The position numbers and the translations under genes are program-made. Positions 16,840 to 24,333 of a stretch of DNA of 25,104 nt are shown here, one piece after another. The stretch's first letter is position 1; each line of letters starts with the position of its first letter. This DNA is from Bacillota bacterium (GTDB lineage: Bacteria > Bacillota_C > Negativicutes > JAEYSJ01), in NCBI GenBank assembly GCA_023434855.1, contig JAEYSJ010000320.1, positions 1-25,104 of the forward strand, written 5' to 3'. The notes beneath the pieces were generated by a model, which was not told where the DNA came from, did no database searches, and saw only the letters and a list, made by a program, of their open reading frames with translations.

Positions 16840-17955
16840 ATGGATTTAATGGGCATTATTAACCTGAATGAGTCTGAAGAATACCTGCATGAACTTACTC
16901 AATACCGTCCTGCAGCTGCCATACCTTTTGGCGGCAGGTACCGGCTAATTGATTTTGTTTTGTCCAATATGGTCAACTCGGGGATTATTAATGTAGGCAT
17001 ATTAATGCAGCATAAATACCGCTCGCTGATGGATCATCTTCGTTCAGGCAAAGACTGGGATTTGGCCCGTAAAAGTGAAGGGCTGTTTCTATTGCCACCC
17101 AGTTATACCACCCATCCGGAACTGATACACCGCGGCGATGTCGTAAATTTTTATAATAATTTGGATTATATTACCCGTTGCCGGCAAAAATATGTACTGA
17201 TTGCCGGAATTGGCATGATCTGCAATTTGGATTACCGCCAGGCGTTGCAGTATCATCTGCAAAAGGGAGCAGATATTACGGTTTTGTATACGGAAAGATG
17301 TTGTGATATTCAAGGGTGCATGAATGCCATTATGCTGGATGTGGCTGATGACGGACGGGTCAGCGATATCCAGGTCAAGCCTGGTGTTACTGACAAGCAG
17401 AAAATGTCCATGGAGATGTATATCATGGAAAAAGATTTACTAATAGATCTGGTGCAATGTGCCATTTCCCATGGTGATTATGATTTTGTCAAGCATTGCC
17501 TGATTAAAAATTTAGACAGGCTAAAAATATATGGTGACCATTATCCTGGTTATGTAGCGCGCATTCATTCCATGCAGAGCTATTTCAGTCATAGCATGGA
17601 TTTATTAAAACCGGCAATCTGGCGTGAATTGTTTTTCCGGCGGGGCTATATATATACAAAGGTTAAAGATGAGCCACCATCCAAATACATGGAGGAGGCT
17701 CAGGTAGCCAACGCCTTGGTGGCTGGAGGTTGCTGCATTGCCGGAACAGTTGAGGACAGTATAATCTTTCGGAGTGTGCGGGTGCATGAAGGAGCATATA
17801 TTAAGAATAGCATCATTATGCAAAGATGCGAAATTGAGGGTGGCACGGTATTGGAAAATGTCATTTGCGACAAGAATGTACTTATAAAACAAGGCAAGCA
17901 ATTGAAAGGTGAAAACAATTATCCGTTTGTTGTCAAGAAAGGGATGGTGATTTAA
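16840..17955 (+). CDS. glgD: GlgD, non-catalytic ADP-glucose pyrophosphorylase subunit, copy 2
   Basis: 371-residue GlgC-like subunit, the same length as GlgD1. The nucleotide loop is replaced by IINLNESEE, and the position of the catalytic SGDH block reads AGIGM. It is therefore expected to modulate GlgC rather than catalyse. PFGGRYRLIDFVLSNMVNSG and LRSGKDWDLARK are shared with GlgD1. ATG start two bases after glgC2, with AGGAAAGGGG upstream inside the glgC2 end. It is followed four bases later by glgA2. The family is known as a partner subunit in Firmicutes such as Bacillus and Geobacillus. Confidence 0.95.
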   Translation: MDLMGIINLNESEEYLHELTQYRPAAAIPFGGRYRLIDFVLSNMVNSGIINVGILMQHKYRSLMDHLRSGKDWDLARKSEGLFLLPPSYTTHPELIHRGDVVNFYNNLDYITRCRQKYVLIAGIGMICNLDYRQALQYHLQKGADITVLYTERCCDIQGCMNAIMLDVADDGRVSDIQVKPGVTDKQKMSMEMYIMEKDLLIDLVQCAISHGDYDFVKHCLIKNLDRLKIYGDHYPGYVARIHSMQSYFSHSMDLLKPAIWRELFFRRGYIYTKVKDEPPSKYMEEAQVANALVAGGCCIAGTVEDSIIFRSVRVHEGAYIKNSIIMQRCEIEGGTVLENVICDKNVLIKQGKQLKGENNYPFVVKKGMVI

Positions 17956-17959
17956 AACA

Positions 17960-19501
17960 ATGTTAAAAGTATTGTTTGTAGCGGCGGAAGCTGTGCCATT
18001 TGCTAAGACAGGCGGTCTGGGAGACGTAATTGGTACTTTGCCTAAGGAACTAAGAAAACAGGGTGTGGATGCCCGGGTCATGATTCCCAGATATGAAGGT
18101 ATTGCCGGAAATTTTAAGGAACAGATGGAAGTAAAGGCCGAGTTTATTGTACCGGTGGGCTGGCGTCATCAATACTGCGGCGTACAGTATCTTGAGCATC
18201 AGAATGTACCTTTTTATTTTATTGATAATGAGGACTATTTTAAGCGTCCAGGATTTTACGGATATTACGATGACGGGGAACGGTTTACCTTCTTTTGCCG
18301 GGCTGTGCTGCAGGCTTTGCCGGAAATTGAATTTAAGCCTGATATTATCCATTGCCACGACTGGCATACAGGGATGGTCAGTGTATTTTTAAAGGCTCAC
18401 TATTGGGCACAGGAATTTTATCAGGACATACATACATTATTTACAATTCACAATTTACGCTACCAAGGGATATTCCCCAAAGAAATAGTACCGGATTTGT
18501 TGGCTTTGGATTGGGAATACTTTAACAACGGCGGCATAGAGTTCTATGACAAGGTGAGCTTTATGAAAGGTGGCCTGGTGTTTTCAGATCTTATTTCCAC
18601 CGTCAGCAAGACCTATGCCGAAGAGATTCAATATCCTTTCTATGGGGAGCAACTGGATGGACTTTTAAGGCACAGACAGGATGCTTTAGTCGGCATTGTT
18701 AACGGGATTGATTATGAGGAATATAATCCGGCAACCGACGAAAAAATTCCTGTCAAATATTCTGTCAACTCGCTGGAATTAAAGCGTGAGAATAAAGAAA
18801 AGCTGCAGGAACGTTTGGGGTTATCAGTCCGGGATGATGTGCCGTTGATTGGCATTGTTTCCCGGCTGGTCGGGCCTAAAGGGCTGGATTTGGTTGAGCG
18901 GGTTTTATATGAAATGCTGACATTTGACGATATGCAGTTTGTCGTGTTGGGTACCGGTGAGTGGAAGTATGAGCACCTGTTCCAGCACGCGGCCTGGCAA
19001 TATCCTGACAGGGTATCTGCAAATATATATTTTGACGATGCTCTGGCGCGGCAGATTTATGCAGGCGCAGACATGTTTCTAATGCCGTCCCAGTATGAAC
19101 CTTGTGGTATTGGACAGCTTATTGCCATGCGGTACGGCTCTGTTCCTATTGTCCGGGAAACAGGCGGTCTTAAGGATACAATAAAGTCTTATAATCAAAT
19201 TACCGGCAATGGCAATGGCCTTTCTTTTGCAAATTACAACGCACATGATATGATGCACACCATCAGGTCGGCAATACAGTTGTTTAAGAACAAAACTGTT
19301 TGGCATAATATCATCAAGAACGCTATGCAAACGGATTTCAGCTGGCGGCGTTCAGCCAGACGTTATGTGGAGCTATACGAACGGGTAACAGGCGGCACAC
19401 CGGACCGTTATGACGTGCAAGACAGGGATGCAGCATCGGATGATGATCACGCATTTCTGGAAGGGATTGAATTCGGTGTAAATGTTGATGATGTTCTTTA
19501 A
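17960..19501 (+). CDS. glgA: Glycogen synthase, copy 2 (intact active site)
   Basis: GT5 glycogen synthase of 513 residues, which transfers glucose from ADP-glucose to alpha-1,4 glucan. All expected blocks are present: KTGGLGDV near the N-terminus (Lys16), HDWH, IHNLRYQGIF, GIVNGID, SRLVGPKG with the phosphate-binding Arg and Lys, SQYEPCGIGQL with the catalytic Glu and adjacent Cys, and RETGGLKDT. This is the copy I expect to carry synthase activity. The start ATG lies 4 bases after glgD2 with only a weak GGTGA ribosome site, suggesting translational coupling. The protein ends in about 35 acidic residues (rich in Asp, e.g. ASDDDH) that GlgA1 lacks and that are not part of the usual GT5 fold. 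Confidence 0.97.
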   Translation: MLKVLFVAAEAVPFAKTGGLGDVIGTLPKELRKQGVDARVMIPRYEGIAGNFKEQMEVKAEFIVPVGWRHQYCGVQYLEHQNVPFYFIDNEDYFKRPGFYGYYDDGERFTFFCRAVLQALPEIEFKPDIIHCHDWHTGMVSVFLKAHYWAQEFYQDIHTLFTIHNLRYQGIFPKEIVPDLLALDWEYFNNGGIEFYDKVSFMKGGLVFSDLISTVSKTYAEEIQYPFYGEQLDGLLRHRQDALVGIVNGIDYEEYNPATDEKIPVKYSVNSLELKRENKEKLQERLGLSVRDDVPLIGIVSRLVGPKGLDLVERVLYEMLTFDDMQFVVLGTGEWKYEHLFQHAAWQYPDRVSANIYFDDALARQIYAGADMFLMPSQYEPCGIGQLIAMRYGSVPIVRETGGLKDTIKSYNQITGNGNGLSFANYNAHDMMHTIRSAIQLFKNKTVWHNIIKNAMQTDFSWRRSARRYVELYERVTGGTPDRYDVQDRDAASDDDHAFLEGIEFGVNVDDVL

Positions 19502-19585
19502 GCCGGGTAATGTGACATATAGGATTAATCCGGCATAGTAATATACATACTGGCAGGTTTAGGCATCCTTGAAAGCGAGGAAAGA

Positions 19586-22500
19586 ATGGTGAAACAGGAC
19601 TGGATTTTTCATAATTCACAGTTGTTGGCATATCGCAACCCCTTCGGGGCTGTACCCTGTGGAAGGAATATCATATTGCGCCTGGAAGTGGGCGCATCGT
19701 TACAGCCTGATACTGTGTCAATCAGGTTGTGGCACAGTGTTATTGGTGAAAGTAAGGTTGCGATGACTTTACTGGATCAGGGAGATGCCGATAAAAAGCT
19801 ATATCAGGCACAAATCACTGCGTCAGAAATACCAGGTGTGCTTTGGTATTATTTTATTATCGGCACAGATGGCAGGACTTGGTATTACGGCAATAATCCC
19901 GCCAATTTGGGCGGTGTGGGCGTAGTTTATAAACAGGTACCCCCTTCATTTCAGGTAACAGTATATAAACCGGATACGCATGTGCCTGACTGGTATAAGG
20001 AAGGGATAATGTATCAGATATTTATTGACCGGTTTTATAACGGCAATGAGGACGGACGGGTCTTGAGCCCCAAGCAAAACAGTGTATTGCATGCTTACTG
20101 GGATAACACACCATATTATATCCGCGATGTTGATACTAAAAGAATTATTTCTTATGACTTTTTTGGCGGCAACTTGCTTGGAGTAATTAAAAAACTGCCA
20201 TATTTAAAAGAACTGGGGATAAGTGTGATTTATTTTAATCCTTTGTTTGAATCTCCCAGCAACCATCGCTACGATACCGCTGATTATAAGAAAATCGATC
20301 CAATGCTTGGCGATAATGAATTATTTGCCGAGTTGTGCGCCAAAGCCCGGGAAATGGGTATAACCGTAATTCTGGACGGCGTGTTTAGTCATACAGGCAG
20401 TGACAGTATTTATTTTAACAAAGATGGCAATTACCCAGGGTTGGGTGCGTTCCAGTCACAGGAATCGCCTTATTATAAATGGTACCGCTTCAGCGAATAT
20501 CCTCACAAGTACGAATCCTGGTGGGGGATTGATACTTTGCCGAACGTTGAGGAGATGGAACCTTCTTATATAGATTATATTATCGAGGCTCCGGACAGTG
20601 TGGTAAAATACTGGCTTAATAAGGGGGCGAAGGGTTGGCGGCTGGATGTGGTCGATGAGCTGCCGGACGAGTTTGTAAAAAAACTGTATAAAGAGTTGAA
20701 GAATAATGATCCGGATAATATTCTTATAGGCGAGGTGTGGGAAGACGCTTCTCATAAAGAAAGCTACGGGATACTTCGCGAATATTTATGCGGTGAAGAA
20801 CTGGATTCGGTGATGAATTATCCTTTCCGCAATATTCTACTGGAATTTTTTCTGGGAAGCAAAGATGCTTATGCCATTCACTGTGCGTTGATGAGTTTAT
20901 ATGAGAACTATCCCCGTGAACATTTTTACGCCATGATGAATTTGATTGGCAGTCATGATGTGCCACGGGCATTGACTCTGCTAGGCGAAGCGCCGCCGGA
21001 CAACGAGCTTACGATTGCCGCTCAGGGAGTCTATAGACTTCCCCCCGACCAGCGCCGGCGGGGGATTGCCAGACTTAAAATGATATCCCTGTGGCAAATG
21101 ACTTTTCCTGGTATACCTTGTGTCTATTATGGAGATGAGGTTGGTCTGGAGGGCTATAAGGACCCGTTCAACCGCGGCACTTACCCCTGGGGTAAGGAAG
21201 ATGCCGAATTATTGGCCTGGTATAAAAAAATTATTGCTATTCGTAATCAATACGATGTTTTCAAAACAGGTGAATGGTTGCCCTTTTACCATGACAATGA
21301 CGTATATGGTTATATCCGGAAAATCCAAAACGGTCATGACGTTTTTGACAAACCGCGGCAAGATAATACCGCGGTGGTGCTGTTCAATAGAAACGCTGAT
21401 CAACCTGCAGGCCTTACACTGGACGTTCGGCAGTGGTGTTACGGCATACTGATAGATTTGCTTAATGAGGGGCAAGAATACAAAGTACAAGGCGGTAAAC
21501 TTAATATCACTTTGCAGCCGCTGGAAGGAAAGCTGCTGCTGCAAGAAGAGAAGGAGGCTTTTAGGCGGGAATGCGGCGTGCTGCTTCATCCAACCTCCCT
21601 GCCGTCCAAATACGGAATCGGGGATTTAGGTAAGGAAGCCTATGAGTTTATCAACTTTCTGCGCTATAGCAATCAAAAACTATGGCAGATTCTCCCACTT
21701 AATCCGGTGGGGTTCGGTGAATCGCCATACCAATGTCTCTCGGCCTTCGCCGGCAACCACCTGTTGATTTCCCTGGGAAAGCTGGTGCAGGACGGGTTGC
21801 TGGCCCCCCAGGATGTAAGGGGGCATCAGGTGTTTGACCAGGAAAAGGTGGAATTCGACGAAGTAAAAGCTTTTAAAGAAAAGGTACTCAGAAAAGCCTT
21901 CGCAACATTTGCTGTTAAGGAAAAACCACCCGAATATGAAAAGTTTGTTGCCGAGAATGCTATTTGGCTGGAAAACTATGCGTTATTTATGGCGGTTAAA
22001 CATCATTTCGCCGGCAAGGCCTGGAATGAATGGCCCCAAGATATCGCCTTCCGCCAGCAAGCGGCCTTGGCTTATTATCAGGATTTGCTGGCCGGTGAGA
22101 TTGCTTTTCATAAATTTTTGCAGTTCATTTTTTTCAAACAATGGCTGGCGTTAAAACGTTATGCCAGAAGCATGGGTATAAAAATTATCGGTGATTTACC
22201 CATCTTTGTCGCCTATGACAGTAGTGACGTGTGGGCTAATCCCCATTTATTCGAGCTTGATGAAACCGGTTGTCCAACTAAAGTAGCGGGTGTGCCGCCC
22301 GACTATTTTAGCGAAAAAGGCCAGTTATGGGGTAACCCGCATTATAAGTGGGATGAGATGGCAAAAGATGATTATCAATGGTGGCGTGAACGAATTAAAT
22401 GCTTATTGCGAATCGTAGATATTGTCCGCATAGATCACTTCCTGGGGTTTGAAAATTACTGGGAAATTCCATCAGGGGAAGAAACGGCCGAAAACGGTTG

Positions 22501-23047
22501 CTGGGTTAAAGGACCAGGCGCCAGGTTTTTTGTCACACTAGAAAAATATTTGGGACGGTTGCCGATTATTGCGGAAAATCTGGGTGTAATTACTCAGGAG
22601 GTTGAGGATTTGCGGCACCAGTTCTACTTTCCCGGCATGAGAATATTGCACTTTTCCTTCTATCGGGATGAGACAGGGGAGTGTCGCCTGCCACCAGTCG
22701 AAAAAAATGTGGTACTTTATACCGGTACTCATGACAATGATACTACCTGCAGCTGGTACAAAAACCTGCTGGCAGACGCTGCGGCTATGGCCGGCTGTAT
22801 CAGCCGTTACCTCGGTGTTTCCCAGGACGAACGGCAGGTTTGCTGGCAATTGATTGAGTCAGCCTACCGAAGCAACGCTAATACCGTCATTATTCCATTG
22901 CAAGACATACTTTGTCTGGGCAATGAGGCCAGAATGAATCTTCCCGGCACTGTGGGCGGCAACTGGCAATGGCGAGTTCTGAAAACTGCCTTTACGACGG
23001 AACTGGCGAGTAAATTGGCCAATTTGGCGCGCAAATATAATAGGTAA
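19586..23047 (+). CDS. Alpha-amylase family glycosidase fused to 4-alpha-glucanotransferase (GH13-GH77)
   Basis: A 1153-residue two-enzyme protein. Residues 1-125 form a CBM34-like beta-sandwich. A GH13 domain follows to about residue 600, with Asp264 in DGVFSHTG, nucleophile Asp354 in GWRLDVVDE, acid/base Glu383 in GEVW and Asp458 in GSHDVPR, resembling neopullulanase/cyclomaltodextrinase types. After a linker near 650-660, a GH77 MalQ domain follows: LHPTSLPSKYGIGDLG, DLPIFVAYDSSDVW, nucleophile Asp950 in VRIDHF, Glu997 in AENLG and Asp1050 in THDND. Both sites look complete. It should trim maltodextrins or limit dextrins and disproportionate the products beside GlgP. Such fusions occur in Firmicutes and are sometimes labelled GlgX/MalQ; I do not assign a debranching specificity. 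ATG start with GCGAGG nearby, 84 bp after glgA2. Confidence 0.94.
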   Translation: MVKQDWIFHNSQLLAYRNPFGAVPCGRNIILRLEVGASLQPDTVSIRLWHSVIGESKVAMTLLDQGDADKKLYQAQITASEIPGVLWYYFIIGTDGRTWYYGNNPANLGGVGVVYKQVPPSFQVTVYKPDTHVPDWYKEGIMYQIFIDRFYNGNEDGRVLSPKQNSVLHAYWDNTPYYIRDVDTKRIISYDFFGGNLLGVIKKLPYLKELGISVIYFNPLFESPSNHRYDTADYKKIDPMLGDNELFAELCAKAREMGITVILDGVFSHTGSDSIYFNKDGNYPGLGAFQSQESPYYKWYRFSEYPHKYESWWGIDTLPNVEEMEPSYIDYIIEAPDSVVKYWLNKGAKGWRLDVVDELPDEFVKKLYKELKNNDPDNILIGEVWEDASHKESYGILREYLCGEELDSVMNYPFRNILLEFFLGSKDAYAIHCALMSLYENYPREHFYAMMNLIGSHDVPRALTLLGEAPPDNELTIAAQGVYRLPPDQRRRGIARLKMISLWQMTFPGIPCVYYGDEVGLEGYKDPFNRGTYPWGKEDAELLAWYKKIIAIRNQYDVFKTGEWLPFYHDNDVYGYIRKIQNGHDVFDKPRQDNTAVVLFNRNADQPAGLTLDVRQWCYGILIDLLNEGQEYKVQGGKLNITLQPLEGKLLLQEEKEAFRRECGVLLHPTSLPSKYGIGDLGKEAYEFINFLRYSNQKLWQILPLNPVGFGESPYQCLSAFAGNHLLISLGKLVQDGLLAPQDVRGHQVFDQEKVEFDEVKAFKEKVLRKAFATFAVKEKPPEYEKFVAENAIWLENYALFMAVKHHFAGKAWNEWPQDIAFRQQAALAYYQDLLAGEIAFHKFLQFIFFKQWLALKRYARSMGIKIIGDLPIFVAYDSSDVWANPHLFELDETGCPTKVAGVPPDYFSEKGQLWGNPHYKWDEMAKDDYQWWRERIKCLLRIVDIVRIDHFLGFENYWEIPSGEETAENGCWVKGPGARFFVTLEKYLGRLPIIAENLGVITQEVEDLRHQFYFPGMRILHFSFYRDETGECRLPPVEKNVVLYTGTHDNDTTCSWYKNLLADAAAMAGCISRYLGVSQDERQVCWQLIESAYRSNANTVIIPLQDILCLGNEARMNLPGTVGGNWQWRVLKTAFTTELASKLANLARKYNR

Positions 23048-23062
23048 GGAACGATATTTTTT

Positions 23063-23172
23063 GAACCGCAGAGGGCACAGAGGACACAGAGGGGAACGGT
23101 GCGATATTTATCGCGCAGGGGAATGTTAGTTTAATTAAATCCCTCCGTGTCCTCTGTGTCCTCTGTGGTTAG
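23063..23172. repeat. Dispersed inverted-repeat element, copy 1
   Basis: The left arm (23063-23093) and right arm (23141-23171) are about 31-base near-perfect reverse complements built from a 9-base period close to CAGAGGACA. They enclose 47 bases that hold a small GCGATA/TATCGC hairpin and AATTAAATC. It starts 16 bases after the amylase-MalQ stop. The same arms recur at 24031-24280. Similar CCACAGAGGACACAGAG elements are familiar as dispersed intergenic repeats in many bacterial genomes. Confidence 0.8.
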
Positions 23173-23253
23173 CCGTACTTCCATGCTTTTTAATTGGGAG
23201 GTAATTATTTTCAAGATAAATTTATAGTGACATATGCTAGAGGAGGGATAATT

Positions 23254-24012
23254 ATGTCTAAAGGAATTGGCAGGGAGTTTATGGAATTAACACAATATCG
23301 CTATTTGGAGCCATCGGATCAGGTGTTGAAAAAACCTCAGCCGCCGTTGGAAATAGAGTGGGACAGATCGCTGCCGCTTATTGAATTACCATTGCCGCAA
23401 AACATAACGGCCGGGGATGTTAATGTGGAACTATGGCTGCAGCAGGCGATTGAAAGGCGTCAAAGTGTGCGTGACTATGGTCCGGAAGGGATTAGTCTGG
23501 CCCAGTTGTCTTACTTATTGTGGTCTACCCAAGGGGTAAAAAAAATAATCGGCAATGTCGCCGCGATGCGTACAGTGCCTTCCGCCGGGGCGCGTCATGC
23601 TTTGGAAACCTATCTGTTGGTAAACAACGTGGCAGATTTAGCGCCAGGTTTATATCGTTTTTTGGCTATTGAGCACAAGCTTGGAGCTGTCAGTTTGGCG
23701 GAGAACATTGCGGAACTTGTTACCGCTGCTTGTTTACAGCAAAAATTTGTAAAAGAATGTGTCGCAACTTTTGTTTGGGTAGCTGTGCCATATCGTATGA
23801 CCTGGCGTTATGGCGAACGCGGCTATCGTTACCTTCATCTGGATGCCGGCCATGTTTGTCAGAATCTTTATTTGGCCGCAGAAGCTATCGGTTGTGGTGT
23901 ATGTGCCATCGGTGCTTTCCGGGACGAGGATCTTAACGCCGTACTTGGACTGGACGGAGAGAAGCAGTTTGCCATCTATGCCGCCACCGTCGGAAAGCTG
24001 CCGCATAAATAG
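23254..24012 (+). CDS. SagB/ThcOx-type nitroreductase-family flavoprotein
   Basis: A 252-residue single-domain member of the FMN-dependent nitroreductase superfamily, SagB-like branch. The sequence shows ERRQSVRDYG (residues 67-76, the FMN-phosphate arginine block), LSYLLWSTQGV, TVPSAGARHALETYLLV and a C-terminal HLDAGHVCQNLYLAAEAIGCG block, all typical of stand-alone SagB-type dehydrogenases. No signal peptide or membrane segment. The ATG at 23254 is preferred over the upstream in-frame ATG at 23194 because AGGAGGG lies 6 bases before it. No azole-peptide cyclase, precursor peptide or transporter gene is adjacent, so a role in peptide modification is not supported; its substrate is unknown. 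It lies between two copies of a dispersed repeat, and its connection to glycogen is only positional. Confidence 0.88.
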   Translation: MSKGIGREFMELTQYRYLEPSDQVLKKPQPPLEIEWDRSLPLIELPLPQNITAGDVNVELWLQQAIERRQSVRDYGPEGISLAQLSYLLWSTQGVKKIIGNVAAMRTVPSAGARHALETYLLVNNVADLAPGLYRFLAIEHKLGAVSLAENIAELVTAACLQQKFVKECVATFVWVAVPYRMTWRYGERGYRYLHLDAGHVCQNLYLAAEAIGCGVCAIGAFRDEDLNAVLGLDGEKQFAIYAATVGKLPHK

Positions 24013-24333
24013 TTTGTGTTTGCTTTTTTTGAACCACAGAGGACACACGGACACAGAGGACACAGAGTGGAACGGCTCGATTCCATTCGTACAATTAAAT
24101 CGGAATACTGAATGGTATTTAACTATGACGAAGGGTAGTACGTTGAGTTCAGGACGTCGCAAGAATAAAGGGTAAGAAATAGTACTGACTGTGATGAAAA
24201 ATATTGTAATGATTCAGAGTACATCGCCGTGTATAAGTATTAATAAAATCCCTCTGCGCCCTCTGTGTCCTCTGTGGTTATTTGTTTTTAATTCTTTTAT
24301 AAAGTTTGTTTTAGTAATGGGGGAGGTGTTTGG
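24013..24333. other. 321-bp gap between nitroreductase and ppk2 genes
   Basis: Most of it is the second copy of the dispersed inverted-repeat element. Short open frames across it are built partly from the repeat arms and show no recognisable protein. Confidence 0.6.
24031..24280. repeat. Dispersed inverted-repeat element, copy 2 (long form)
   Basis: The left arm (24031-24067, GAACCACAGAGGACACACGG onward) and right arm (24250-24280) match the arms of the copy at 23063. After a shared GGAACGG and AATTAAATC core the element carries roughly 140 extra bases before AATAAAATC and the right arm. The extra segment has no gene I recognise. Confidence 0.75.

Noticed and set aside
17605..18081. 158-codon minus-strand open frame across the glgD2/glgA2 junction
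   Set aside because: It is fully opposite two well-supported genes and the translated protein resembles nothing I know.
19502..19534. GCCGG...CCGGC hairpin after glgA2
   Set aside because: Short and interrupted stem without a T run; no basis for calling a terminator between glgA2 and the amylase-MalQ gene.
23063..24280. Short near-identical repeats that could suggest a CRISPR array
   Set aside because: The repeats are two inverted-repeat elements separated by a gene, with a 9-base internal period; there are no regularly spaced unique spacers.
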